From Rhizobium favelukesii (lineage in GTDB: Bacteria; Pseudomonadota; Alphaproteobacteria; Rhizobiales; Rhizobiaceae): a DNA stretch of 64,000 nt. A program made the position numbers and the translations under genes. Shown here in pieces: positions 32,746 through 40,872 of this stretch; the stretch's first letter is position 1; each line of letters begins with the position of its first letter. The notes beneath the pieces were generated by a model. That model ran no database searches, was not told the DNA's origin, and worked only from the letters and a program-made list of their open reading frames with translations. Location of the stretch: NCBI RefSeq assembly GCF_000577275.2, contig NZ_HG916852.1:809001-873000 (forward strand), in the 5' to 3' direction.

Positions 32746-34365
32746 TCAGAACAACTGGCGCAAGACGACAAAGAGAAGAAAGGCGATCAGGATCGAGGCT
32801 GGCGGCGTCAGAATCCAGGCCATCAGCATGTTCCTCACCGTCGACCACTGAAGCCCCGAGCCGTTCGCGGCCATCGTGCCGGCAACGCCTGATGAGAGTA
32901 CATGGGTCGTGGACACCGGCAGGCCCAGAGGGTCTGCCGCGCCGATCGTCGCCATCGCCACGACCTCAGCCGCGGCACCCTGGTCATAAGTGAGATGCGT
33001 CTTGCCGATCTTCTCGCCAACGGTGACGACGATCCGCTTCCAGCCGACCATCGTGCCGAGCGCGAGCGCCAGGGCAACCGCGATCTTGACCCAAAGCGGA
33101 ATGAACTTCGTCGCGTCGTCGACGGCCTTGTGATAGTTCGTCACTGCCTGCAAATCTGCGACATCCATGGGAAGAAGCTTTTTCTTGTCAATGAGTTTCG
33201 GCGCTTCGCCGATGAGATAGATGTCGTTGCGGACGTTACTGACAAGGCTGGTCGGAACCGCCTCGAGGCTCGGGAAGGCAGCAACCTCGGCGCTGGTGGC
33301 ATGTATGAACTCTTGCAACGCAGGGGTGGTTTCATCCGTCCAGGTCTTGTTCTTGACGGCATTGCTCACTTCGGCTCGGTAGTCGGGGACCTGCACGCCG
33401 GGTCTGATGTACTTGCCAAGGGCCGTCTCGACCTGCACGGAAGCAGACTTGTAAGCCTCGAGATAGTTGACATCAGGCGTGCGGTTCAGGGCGAAGGCCG
33501 TCGGAACGAGACCGATCAGGATCAGCATGATCAGCCCCATTCCTTTCTGACCGTCGTTGGAGCCATGCGCAAAGCTGACGCCAGTGCATGTGAAGATGAG
33601 AAGGGCGCGGATCCACAGTGGCGGCGGGTTATTGCCTCTGGGCTCCTCGTAAAGGGCCTTGTTGCGGATCACGAACTTCATGACCAACAACAACAGCGCC
33701 GCCATACCGAAGCTGATGAGCGGAGAAATCAGCAGGGAAAGGCCGATATTCGTGGCCTGCGACCAGTCGACGCCACTCGTGGCGCTGCCGGTAGGCGCGA
33801 GGAACTGATTTGCGAGCCCGACACCGATGATCGAGCCGACGAGTGTATGCGAGCTCGATGAGGGAAGGCCGAGATACCAGGTGCCGAGATTCCAGACGAT
33901 CGCTGCCAGAAGCAGCGCAAAGACCACGGCAAGGCCCGATCCCGAGCCGACCTGCAGGATCAATTCCACCGGCAGAAGCGCCAGGATGCCAAAGGCGACG
34001 GCGCCGCTCGACATCAGGACGCCGAGGAAATTGAAGACGCCCGACCAGACGACGGCCAGTTCCGCCGGCATCGAGCGGGTATAGATGACGGTGGCAACCG
34101 CGTTGGCGGTGTCATGGAAGCCGTTTACAAATTCGAAGCCAAGGGCAATTAACAGCGCTATCCCGAGCAGGATCCAGGGAACGGCAACTGCGCTCGTTAG
34201 GTCCCGGCCGACAGCATAGGCAACATAGCCAAGTCCTACGAGAAGCAGGATCAAGAATACGGGGACGAACCATCGTCCTGAGCTTGTCCCCTCAAGTGGA
34301 TGGCTGGGACGATCATGACGATGTTCTTCACCCTGAACTATTGTCATCTTCCGGCTCGCTCCCAT
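32746..34365 (-). CDS. inorganic phosphate transporter, PiT family
   Basis: A 539-residue membrane transporter with two PHO4 halves. The first signature is GFEFVNGFHDTANAVATVIY near residues 75-94; the second half has GTMVGWKRIVVTVGEKIG followed by GLPVSTTHVLSSGVAGTM. About 10-12 helices are separated by a large soluble loop (about residues 300-415). PiT proteins take up phosphate with a proton or metal-phosphate complexes. The start at 34365 has AAGGA 9 nt upstream; MTIVQ at 34347 is possible. I see no clear PhoB box upstream. Confidence 0.92.
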   Translation of the reverse strand: MGASRKMTIVQGEEHRHDRPSHPLEGTSSGRWFVPVFLILLLVGLGYVAYAVGRDLTSAVAVPWILLGIALLIALGFEFVNGFHDTANAVATVIYTRSMPAELAVVWSGVFNFLGVLMSSGAVAFGILALLPVELILQVGSGSGLAVVFALLLAAIVWNLGTWYLGLPSSSSHTLVGSIIGVGLANQFLAPTGSATSGVDWSQATNIGLSLLISPLISFGMAALLLLVMKFVIRNKALYEEPRGNNPPPLWIRALLIFTCTGVSFAHGSNDGQKGMGLIMLILIGLVPTAFALNRTPDVNYLEAYKSASVQVETALGKYIRPGVQVPDYRAEVSNAVKNKTWTDETTPALQEFIHATSAEVAAFPSLEAVPTSLVSNVRNDIYLIGEAPKLIDKKKLLPMDVADLQAVTNYHKAVDDATKFIPLWVKIAVALALALGTMVGWKRIVVTVGEKIGKTHLTYDQGAAAEVVAMATIGAADPLGLPVSTTHVLSSGVAGTMAANGSGLQWSTVRNMLMAWILTPPASILIAFLLFVVLRQLF

Positions 34366-35069
34366 CTCGCCTGGTCCTTAGTCGGGTCTATTCCCTTAGA
34401 ATGAACCTCCTGTGACATTGGGTGCGTGGCTCGTGCATTGAGTTTGAAGAATTGCTCGCTTTATACGTGCGTTCGTCAATGGATCAGACATAGATAAATT
34501 GCGATATCGCTAACTGGACGCGGTTCGGCCACGTTCTTGCCGCGCTTTGTTCATTCTTTGCTAATAAATCGGTCCGCCGGGGCGGGTGATCTTCGCGCCG
34601 CGCGCTCGCATGATCCTCTGGCCTGGCGGTATCGTTGGATCCGACCTATATCCGCTGCTGCCAGACTTGCTTCGGGAAATGCCTCGCGCTTTCGAAGCAA
34701 ATCCGGCGATGCTTCGGCTTTCGCCGATGCGCTTTGACGGAGGCCTCATCGCCCGAACCTTGTGGTCTCATTTGCCCAATTTCGATCGCAATGATTCGTC
34801 CTCAAGCCCATGCGGACGCCTAAAAATAGGTGACAAATCGCGGCGTGCGAGACGTTATTTGGACACATGGCTGCCTCTACGCGCAGGACGAGGCGGTCAG
34901 GCAAATGTGCTTTGCTTACAAAGGACAACGAAGTTTTGCGAACTTAACCGCGCTCCTGTCGCCGGGCTCTCGTCGATCACGGATTAACCATACTGCATTG
35001 CAATTCGTGATCGAGAGTGCCATTTTCCCGCCGGGGGCTAATTCAGAGTGATTTCAGAAGGAGACTTAA
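34366..35069. other. about 700-bp gap without a convincing gene
   Basis: Several short overlapping ORFs exist on both strands, but none has a good ribosome-binding site, recognisable family or coding-like composition. It holds the PiT promoter at the left and the small regulator's promoter with a 9-bp inverted repeat (34973-35014) at the right. Confidence 0.5.
34973..35014. promoter_or_regulatory. inverted repeat upstream of small XRE regulator
   Basis: TCGATCACG (34973-34981) and CGTGATCGA (35006-35014) form a perfect 9-bp inverted repeat with a 24-nt spacer. It ends 55 nt before the start codon of the XRE gene and is a candidate autoregulatory operator. Confidence 0.4.
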
Positions 35070-35315
35070 ATGTCCATTTCGCTCAGCAATCTGGATGCAT
35101 CCAAGGCTACCGCCGTCTCGGCCATGAATGTAGCCGCTGCTGTACGTGCCGCTCGTGAGGCGGTCGGCTATAGCGTCGATGACCTCGCAGTGACCTGCGG
35201 CCTGGTCGTCAATGAGATTGAGGAAATCGAGGGTGGCGAGGATGCTGATCCCGCCAAGCTCAAGCGGATCGCCGCTGCTTTGCAGGTGCCGCTCTCATCG
35301 TTGGTTCCGATGTGA
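35070..35315 (+). CDS. small XRE-type helix-turn-helix protein
   Basis: An 81-residue protein. After a short N-terminal tail it has a single helix-turn-helix of the Cro/C1 type (VRAAREAVGYSVDDLAVTCG, then EIEEIEGGEDADPAKLKRIA), with little else. An AAGGAG ribosome-binding site is 8 nt before the ATG. It is probably a transcriptional regulator acting alone; the target is unknown. Confidence 0.8.
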   Translation: MSISLSNLDASKATAVSAMNVAAAVRAAREAVGYSVDDLAVTCGLVVNEIEEIEGGEDADPAKLKRIAAALQVPLSSLVPM

Positions 35316-35555
35316 TCATGACCTCAGGGCCGGGCAGGCATTTGCCCGCCTGGCCTTGCCTTCCCTTCAAACTGCCTGAAACGACCTCCTTCATTTCTTT
35401 TTAACTATCCCCTCCGAACAGGCTGAATGCTTTTGCCCGCAAAGGGTAGTTTTACTGTCGCTGATTGTGCGGTGCGTTAGCAACTTCATAGCAAATGTCC
35501 CTCGAAGAGCCGAGCGCCTGTGCGCTGCGGCGGATTCCTGTATCGGGGAGATAGA

Positions 35556-36020
35556 ATGAGCCGGGTTCGTCGCATTGGCGCCACGCGGATTGATTTGAAC
35601 GAATTTATCAAGCGCAGCGCGCTTGCCGTCCTTTCCATTCTCGCGGTTTTGCTGCCGATCCTGAAGGTCAGCTTCACGAGCGAGTCGGACGAGATGGTTC
35701 TCGGGGATTTTCAGCTGCTCGGCGGGGCGGCTTATCTCTTGCCGGTGGCATTTCTCTGCGGTCTTGCGACCGTTGTCATCGATGGCATGCGGGCACACGC
35801 TCGCTTCATCGACATGGCCGGATTGATCATTGCGCTGGTGGCTGTCTCGCGCGGCGCATATGCTCTCGGCTCAAGCCTTATGCAGGACGTGGCGCCAGTT
35901 GATGAACCTTCGCAAAGGCTCGATCAATTGGCGCAAGTCTCCTTGTCCTACGGCAGCATTCCCTTGCTGCTGGTGCTCTTCGGCGCCTTTTGGCAATTGC
36001 GGAAGTCCTGGCGCAACTGA
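35556..36020 (+). CDS. hypothetical multi-pass membrane protein
   Basis: A 154-residue protein with four predicted membrane helices (near 16-35, 53-73, 79-98 and 125-144). The loop between helices 3 and 4 reads DVAPVDEPSQRLDQ. The start MSRVRRIGATR follows GGGGAGAT. No family is recognised. The DUF4174-like gene follows in the same direction 64 nt later, so they may be co-transcribed. Confidence 0.65.
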   Translation: MSRVRRIGATRIDLNEFIKRSALAVLSILAVLLPILKVSFTSESDEMVLGDFQLLGGAAYLLPVAFLCGLATVVIDGMRAHARFIDMAGLIIALVAVSRGAYALGSSLMQDVAPVDEPSQRLDQLAQVSLSYGSIPLLLVLFGAFWQLRKSWRN

Positions 36021-36084
36021 GCTGCATGCCTGCGGATGGAACCGCTCCCGCTCCCTAGACGTTTCGTCGATAGGAGAAATATAC

Positions 36085-36552
36085 ATGTCTAAAGCGCTTC
36101 TATATGGTGCGACCAAGGTGGACGAAGACAATAGCGCTTATTCCGCCATAGCAAGCCTCGAGCAATTCCAGTGGCGCAACCGCGTCCTAGTCGTCTTTGC
36201 CGACAAGAAAAACGCGCGAGCCGCGCGCCAGGAAAATCAGCTTCTCGCCAATCGCGATGCCTTGCAGGAACGCGATATCGTCATTCTCAAGATTACCGGC
36301 GGCAGTGTGAGGGTCCTCTTCGGAGCCGGCGAAAATCTCGATGCTGCGGCGATTGCAGGCGAGGTGGGCGATCCCACTGTCGGAGAGTTCGCGGCCTTTC
36401 TCGTGGGCAAGGACGGGACGGTGAAGCTCAAGGTCAGCGAACCGATCACCAGCGGCGAACTGTTCGCCATCATCGATGGCATGCCAGTGCGCGCAGCAGA
36501 AGTTGCCGCAGAGAAGCAGCAGACGAGCGAAGAGCCTGAGAAGCGCGGCTGA
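36085..36552 (+). CDS. DUF4174-like small protein
   Basis: A 155-residue protein with a compact domain beginning SLEQFQWRNRVLVVFADKKN, which resembles the DUF4174 start (an aromatic-rich 'W+NR+LV+FA' motif), and followed by RDIVILKITGG and GKDGTVKLKVSEPITSGELF. The latter echoes a thioredoxin-like fold without CxxC. No signal peptide is seen. The start is supported by an AGGAGA site 8 nt upstream. Function unknown. Confidence 0.65.
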   Translation: MSKALLYGATKVDEDNSAYSAIASLEQFQWRNRVLVVFADKKNARAARQENQLLANRDALQERDIVILKITGGSVRVLFGAGENLDAAAIAGEVGDPTVGEFAAFLVGKDGTVKLKVSEPITSGELFAIIDGMPVRAAEVAAEKQQTSEEPEKRG

Positions 36553-36574
36553 TCCTTGTGCTGCTGAGCCTACA

Positions 36575-37456
36575 TCACAGGAATATGTGGCGCTCGGCGG
36601 CGACGAGTTCCTGCAGGAAATCGGAAACGGTGCGTACCCGCACGAGTTCACGCGCACTTTCGTGAAACGTCGTCCAGTATGCCCGCCGGATCGAAATATC
36701 CGGCAGGATGCGCACCAGTTGGGGATGCTGCCGGGCAATATAATCGTGCAGGATCCCGATCCCGGCGCCCGAAAGTACAGCTTCAGTCTGCCCGGTCGCC
36801 GACGAAATCTCGAAGGCCGCGTTCCAGTTGCGCATCACCTCGCCGATGAAGTTCAGCGATTGGGAAAAGATCAGATCCTCGACATAGCCGATCCGCCGGT
36901 GCTGCTTCAGGCCCTCTGCGTCAGCAGGCAGGCCGTTGAGCTCGGCATAGCGTCGCGAGGCGTAGAGACCGAGCGTGTAGTCGGTAAGCTTGGCCGAGAC
37001 GAGGCGGCCCTGTTCGGGCCGCTCCAGCGTGATGGCGATATCCGCCTCACGCTGCGACAGCGAGAAGGACCGCGGTACCGGCACGAGCTGGATCTTCAGT
37101 TCCGGATGGCGTTCGATCAGGCGGCCCATGCGGGGCGCGAGAAAGGAAACGCCGAAACCGTCAGGCGCGCCGACACGCACCGTCCCCGCGATCGCCGTAT
37201 CGGTGCGGCCGAGATTGGCCTGCACGGACAGCATTTCGGTTTCCATCCGCTCCGCAGATGCGAGGAAAACTTCGCCCTCGGCCGTCAGCTCGCAGCCGTT
37301 TGTGCGGCGGACGAAAAGGCGGCTCTTCAGCGCCTCTTCCAACGAGGTGAGCCGCCGTGAGAGCGTGGCGTGGTTGAGCCCCAACCTTTTTGACGCGGCA
37401 AGGATTTGCCCAGTACGAGCAACCGCGAGGAAGATGCGGACGTCGTCCCAGTTCAT
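36575..37456 (-). CDS. LysR-family transcriptional regulator
   Basis: A 293-residue LysR protein. The N-terminal domain reads MNWDDVRIFLAVARTGQILA and contains KRLGLNHATLSRRLTSLEE as the recognition helix region. The effector domain includes VGAPDGFGVSFLAPRMGRL. Its ATG overlaps the stop of the ABM-domain gene (ATGA, 37453-37456), and both diverge from mmsA. Regulation of mmsA and of its own operon is a reasonable inference. Confidence 0.88.
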   Translation of the reverse strand: MNWDDVRIFLAVARTGQILAASKRLGLNHATLSRRLTSLEEALKSRLFVRRTNGCELTAEGEVFLASAERMETEMLSVQANLGRTDTAIAGTVRVGAPDGFGVSFLAPRMGRLIERHPELKIQLVPVPRSFSLSQREADIAITLERPEQGRLVSAKLTDYTLGLYASRRYAELNGLPADAEGLKQHRRIGYVEDLIFSQSLNFIGEVMRNWNAAFEISSATGQTEAVLSGAGIGILHDYIARQHPQLVRILPDISIRRAYWTTFHESARELVRVRTVSDFLQELVAAERHIFL

Positions 37457-37767
37457 GGCTTTGCTCGCATCATGACGGGTTCGACATCGACCAATGTCAG
37501 CGACGTCACCATCCCAGCAGTTCCGCTCTTATATTTGAGGAAATGCGGCGTCCTCAGATGCACCTCGTACGCCTTCGAGCTGGCATAGACCTCAAGGATG
37601 CGGATTTTGTGCGGACTATCCTTGATGGAGACCGCATGCAGGGAAAGGACGCCGTCCTCCAATGTGACAGATGCCTCGATCTCCTCAGCCAATAGAGCGC
37701 GATAGGCTTCAAGCTGGTCCGGATCGATCTCGAGCTCCGCCATTCTGACGACAAGTTTGCCGCTCAT
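37453..37767 (-). CDS. antibiotic biosynthesis monooxygenase (ABM) domain protein
   Basis: A 104-residue ABM-fold protein, typical size. The core reads ELEIDPDQLEAYRALLAEEI, then EDGVLSLHAVSIKDSPHKIR and ILEVYASSKAYEVHLRTPHF. Such proteins are often quinol or aldehyde-handling monooxygenases or simple dimer modules. I start at MSGKLVVRM (37767), which has AGGAGG upstream. It is translationally coupled to the LysR gene. Confidence 0.82.
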   Translation of the reverse strand: MSGKLVVRMAELEIDPDQLEAYRALLAEEIEASVTLEDGVLSLHAVSIKDSPHKIRILEVYASSKAYEVHLRTPHFLKYKSGTAGMVTSLTLVDVEPVMMRAKP

Positions 37768-37861
37768 TGAAGTACTGCCTCCTCTTGAGTTCGGTTTGCC
37801 CGCTGCGTGCCGGGCCAAGCCTCGGAATAGAACTTGGGAGAAGCATCGGCTCTCGGCTGAG

Positions 37862-37918
37862 CTTCAATTCATGCACAACGGTTGCTTATCTTAGCTCATT
37901 GATTTGTGCAAATTGAAG
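37862..37918. promoter_or_regulatory. long inverted repeat between ABM/LysR operon and mmsA
   Basis: CTTCAATT-CA-TGCACAA (37862-37878) is matched by TTGTGCA-AATTGAAG (37904-37918): 15 paired positions interrupted by a 2-nt CA insertion, with a 25-nt spacer. It lies 41-97 nt before the mmsA start in the divergent promoter. It is a likely binding site for the adjacent LysR regulator. Confidence 0.5.
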
Positions 37919-37958
37919 TGCGATTGTTGGCCATCCAAAAAAACAGGAGGAGCATCCT

Positions 37959-39455
37959 ATGCGTGAGATTGGTCATTTCATCGGCGGTAAGCATGTCGCT
38001 GGCACCAGCGGCCGCACCAGCAACATCTTTAATCCGGCAACCGGCGAAGTTCAGGCGACTGTGGCGCTGGCAAGCGTCGAGGATTTGCGCGCCGCCGTCG
38101 AGAACGCCAAGGCCGCTCAGCCGAAGTGGGCAGCCACGAACCCGCAGCGCCGCGCCCGCGTCTTCTTCAAGTTCGTCGAGCTGCTGAACAAGCACATGGA
38201 TGAACTCGCGACACTTCTGTCCACCGAGCACGGCAAGACTGTCGAAGATTCCAAGGGCGACATCGTCCGTGGTCTTGAAGTCTGCGAATTCGTCTGCGGT
38301 ATTCCGCATCTGCAGAAGGGTGAATTCACGGAAGGCGCCGGTCCTGCTATCGACATGTATTCGATGCGTCAGGCGGTCGGTATCGGTGCGGGCATCACCC
38401 CGTTCAACTTCCCGGCCATGATCCCGATGTGGATGTTTGCGCCGGCAATTGCCTGCGGCAACGCTTTCATCCTGAAGCCGTCCGAGCGCGATCCGTCCGT
38501 ACCGCTGCGTCTTGCAGAACTGATGATTGAGGCTGGCCTCCCGGCAGGCATCCTGAACGTGGTCAACGGCGATAAGGCTGCGGTTGACGCCATCCTGACG
38601 GATCCGGATATCGGCGCGGTCTCCTTCGTCGGTTCCACGCCGATTGCCCGCTACGTCTATGGAACGGCTGCCATGAACGGCAAGCGCGCACAGTGCTTCG
38701 GCGGCGCGAAGAACCACATGATCATCATGCCCGACGCCGACATGGACCAGGCCGTCAACGCTCTGATGGGCGCAGGCTACGGCTCTGCCGGCGAGCGCTG
38801 CATGGCGATCTCGGTCGCCGTCCCGGTCGGTGAGGATACCGCCAATCGCCTGGTGGAGAAGCTGGCGCCGAAGATCGAGTCGCTCCGCATCGGTCCTTAC
38901 ACCGACGAGAAGGCCGACATGGGTCCGCTCGTCACCAAGGAAGCCTATACCCGTGTCAACGGGCTTATCGACCGTGGCGTGGAGCAGGGTGCAAAGCTCG
39001 TCGTCGATGGCCGCGGCTTCAAGCTGCAGGGCTACGAGGACGGCTATTTCGTCGGTGGCACGCTGTTCGACCATGTCACGCCTGACATGGATATCTACAA
39101 GACCGAGATCTTCGGGCCGGTCCTCTCCGTCGTTCGCGCCAAGAACTACGAGGAAGCCCTGGATCTGCCGATGAAGCACGAATATGGCAATGGTGTCGCG
39201 ATCTACACCCGTGATGGCGATGCCGCCCGTGACTTCGCCTCGCGCATCAATATCGGCATGATCGGCATCAACGTTCCGATCCCGGTTCCGCTTGCCTACC
39301 ATTCCTTCGGCGGTTGGAAGGCATCGAGCTTCGGCGACCTCAACCAGCACGGTTCGGACTCGATCAAGTTCTGGACCAAGACGAAGACGATCACCGCCCG
39401 CTGGCCCTCGGGTATCAAGGACGGCGCCGAATTCGTCATGCCGACGATGAAGTAA
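37959..39455 (+). CDS. mmsA: methylmalonate-semialdehyde dehydrogenase (CoA-acylating)
   Basis: A 498-residue aldehyde dehydrogenase of the MmsA/IolA type, converting methylmalonate semialdehyde or malonate semialdehyde to propionyl-CoA or acetyl-CoA in valine, beta-alanine or inositol breakdown. The start motif REIGHFIGGKHVAGTSGRTS is characteristic. The catalytic cysteine is in GAGYGSAGERCMAISVAVPV near residue 286, and the NAD-binding region is PFNFPAMIPMWMFAPAIACG. A GGAGGAG site lies before the ATG, and a strong terminator follows. Confidence 0.94.
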   Translation: MREIGHFIGGKHVAGTSGRTSNIFNPATGEVQATVALASVEDLRAAVENAKAAQPKWAATNPQRRARVFFKFVELLNKHMDELATLLSTEHGKTVEDSKGDIVRGLEVCEFVCGIPHLQKGEFTEGAGPAIDMYSMRQAVGIGAGITPFNFPAMIPMWMFAPAIACGNAFILKPSERDPSVPLRLAELMIEAGLPAGILNVVNGDKAAVDAILTDPDIGAVSFVGSTPIARYVYGTAAMNGKRAQCFGGAKNHMIIMPDADMDQAVNALMGAGYGSAGERCMAISVAVPVGEDTANRLVEKLAPKIESLRIGPYTDEKADMGPLVTKEAYTRVNGLIDRGVEQGAKLVVDGRGFKLQGYEDGYFVGGTLFDHVTPDMDIYKTEIFGPVLSVVRAKNYEEALDLPMKHEYGNGVAIYTRDGDAARDFASRINIGMIGINVPIPVPLAYHSFGGWKASSFGDLNQHGSDSIKFWTKTKTITARWPSGIKDGAEFVMPTMK

Positions 39456-39474
39456 GCGAACAACGATGTAATTG

Positions 39475-39506
39475 AATTGGGGGCTTAGGCCCCCAATTTA
39501 CTCTTT
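39475..39506 (+). terminator. intrinsic terminator after mmsA
   Basis: A perfect 10-bp stem AATTGGGGGC (39475-39484) / GCCCCCAATT (39489-39498) with TTAG loop, followed by TACTCTTTT. It lies 20 nt after the stop. Confidence 0.85.
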
Positions 39507-39608
39507 TAAGTTGCTGAATTCGAGCGTGCGCGCTTCTCAATCCGCGACCGAATAGCTAGGTCCGACCTCGAGCCGTCAGTACGACTGGCCGAGGGGTAGG
39601 GAAAACAC

Positions 39609-39758
39609 ATGCTCTTTACGAATCAAATGCTGGCGGAAGCCCCAGCAAACCCGTTTGTACGCGCGAAATTCACCGGCAGCGCGTCTAAATATTTCGGCAT
39701 CTGGATCGTCAACGTACTTCTGACAATCGCGAGAGAGCGGTCTTGTCGAGCGTGCTGA
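39609..39758 (+). pseudogene. N-terminal fragment of a DUF898 (YjgN-like) membrane protein
   Basis: Begins MLFTNQMLAEAPANPFVRAK and continues FTGSASKYFGIWIVNVLLTI, the hallmark start of DUF898 proteins (F-x-G-x-x-x-YFGIW-IVN-LLT). After about 43 residues it changes frame and stops. The remaining 300 or so residues of the family are missing. Confidence 0.75.
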
Positions 39759-39965
39759 GTGCGATCAGTCGATCTCATGCGCAACGTAGGAATGGACCCG
39801 GTTGCGCTCGTTCGCTTCTTCGGCGCGCTCGAAGAGAAGCTCGCGGATCATTCCAGAACAAGCATGCTATCCACCCATCCTGGAACGCCGGACCGCAAGG
39901 ACGCCATCCTGAAGTATCGGGCGGTTCGGACTGAAATAACCGTCGCGGCAATCCGTCTCACATAA
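39759..39965 (+). pseudogene. C-terminal fragment of an M48-family peptidase
   Basis: Reads RSVDLMRNVGMDPVALVRFF, then EEKLADHSRTSMLSTHPGTP and DRKDAILKY, matching the end of M48 metallopeptidases (the LSTHP motif and the DR-x-x-AI tail). The HExxH active site is absent. DUF898 and M48 genes are often neighbours, so a deletion of roughly 2 kb inside that pair would give this scar. Confidence 0.75.
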
Positions 39966-39967
39966 GG

Positions 39968-39986
39968 TGAATATGAATTTCATATT
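39968..39986. promoter_or_regulatory. IRO-like iron-responsive operator upstream of rirA
   Basis: TGA-N9-TCA at 39968-39982 fits the IRO motif recognised by RirA. It is embedded in a perfect 17-bp palindrome AATATGAA-T-TTCATATT (39970-39986). The site lies 69 nt before the rirA ATG, which suggests autoregulation by iron status. Confidence 0.6.
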
Positions 39987-40054
39987 TTGGAATTGTTCAA
40001 AACTACCAAAGCCACTATATACACCACTTGCAACTGACGATTCTGGAGATCGGC

Positions 40055-40540
40055 ATGCGTTTGACCAAGCAGACCAACTATGCGGTTCGCATGTTGATGT
40101 ATTGCGCTGCCAATGATGGGCAGCTGAGCCGGATTCCGGAGATTGCCAGGGCATATGGCGTTTCTGAACTCTTTCTGTTCAAGATCTTGCAGCCTCTCAA
40201 CAAGGCCGGCCTGGTCGAGACGGTTCGCGGCCGCAACGGCGGTGTGCGGCTCGGCAAACCGGCGAAGGACATTAGCCTCTTCGACGTGGTTCGCGTCACG
40301 GAAGATAGCTTTGCGATGGCCGAGTGCTTCGAGGACGACGGCATGGTCGAATGCCCGCTTGTCGACAGCTGCGGCTTGAACTCCGCCTTGCGCAAGGCGC
40401 TCAACGCCTTTTTCGACGTGCTGGCGCAATATTCGATCGACGATCTCGTCAAGGCGCGGCCGCAGATCAACTTCCTGCTGGGCCTGACGGGCGATCGTGA
40501 ACCTCGTCGCAAGCCGACGATTGCCGCTCCGGCGGCCTAA
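40055..40540 (+). CDS. rirA: Rrf2-family iron-responsive regulator RirA
   Basis: A 161-residue Rrf2 protein. The winged helix is MRLTKQTNYAVRMLMYCAAN followed by RAYGVSELFLFKILQPLNKA. The three iron-sulfur cysteines are in AECFEDDGMVECPLVDSCGL (near residues 91-104), spaced as in RirA. RirA carries an Fe-S cluster and represses iron-uptake genes in rhizobia when iron is sufficient. The start is chosen at the conserved MRLTKQTNY; an IRO-like palindrome lies upstream. Confidence 0.93.
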   Translation: MRLTKQTNYAVRMLMYCAANDGQLSRIPEIARAYGVSELFLFKILQPLNKAGLVETVRGRNGGVRLGKPAKDISLFDVVRVTEDSFAMAECFEDDGMVECPLVDSCGLNSALRKALNAFFDVLAQYSIDDLVKARPQINFLLGLTGDREPRRKPTIAAPAA

Positions 40541-40872
40541 CCCGCGATGACGAATTTTGATGCGACCGTGGCAGAGTTTCGTGCCGCGGTTGTTCTGTTT
40601 TAGGGGAGTTTGGGGCTAAAAATTCGCGCGTGGCGTGTGCAGCAATGCTCTTGCCGACGCGAAATTATACCAAATGCGACAGGAATCGAGTTTATCCAGT
40701 CCGTTTATTTCTAAATGCGGCCCATTTTTGGCGGAAAATTACTAAAGTTGTCCATCTGGAAAAATTTTCCACTTCGGTCGTTGATTTCAGCAAATAAATG
40801 TCGTTCCATCTGCCGTCATTCCGGAGGGTTTCCGGGATCTCAAAGAAAAGAACAAACCTGGGAAACGATATC
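40541..40872 (+). promoter_or_regulatory. gene-free leader of the dpp operon
   Basis: The 332-nt gap before dppA has no convincing ORF. It contains a 13-nt palindrome, GGAAAA-A-TTTTCC, at 40758-40770, about 100 nt before the dppA ATG, in an AT-rich stretch that probably holds the promoter. No terminator for rirA was recognised. Confidence 0.4.

Noticed and set aside
34366..34440. PhoB box upstream of the PiT transporter
   Set aside because: A CTGTGACA-like stretch is present, but no second CTGTCAT half at the required spacing.
34586..34987. 133-codon frame between the PiT and XRE genes
   Set aside because: No ribosome-binding site, mixed composition and no recognisable domain; a second frame overlaps it equally well.
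37896..39350. 484-codon open frame antisense to mmsA
   Set aside because: Composition follows the third-codon GC of mmsA; mmsA itself is unmistakable.
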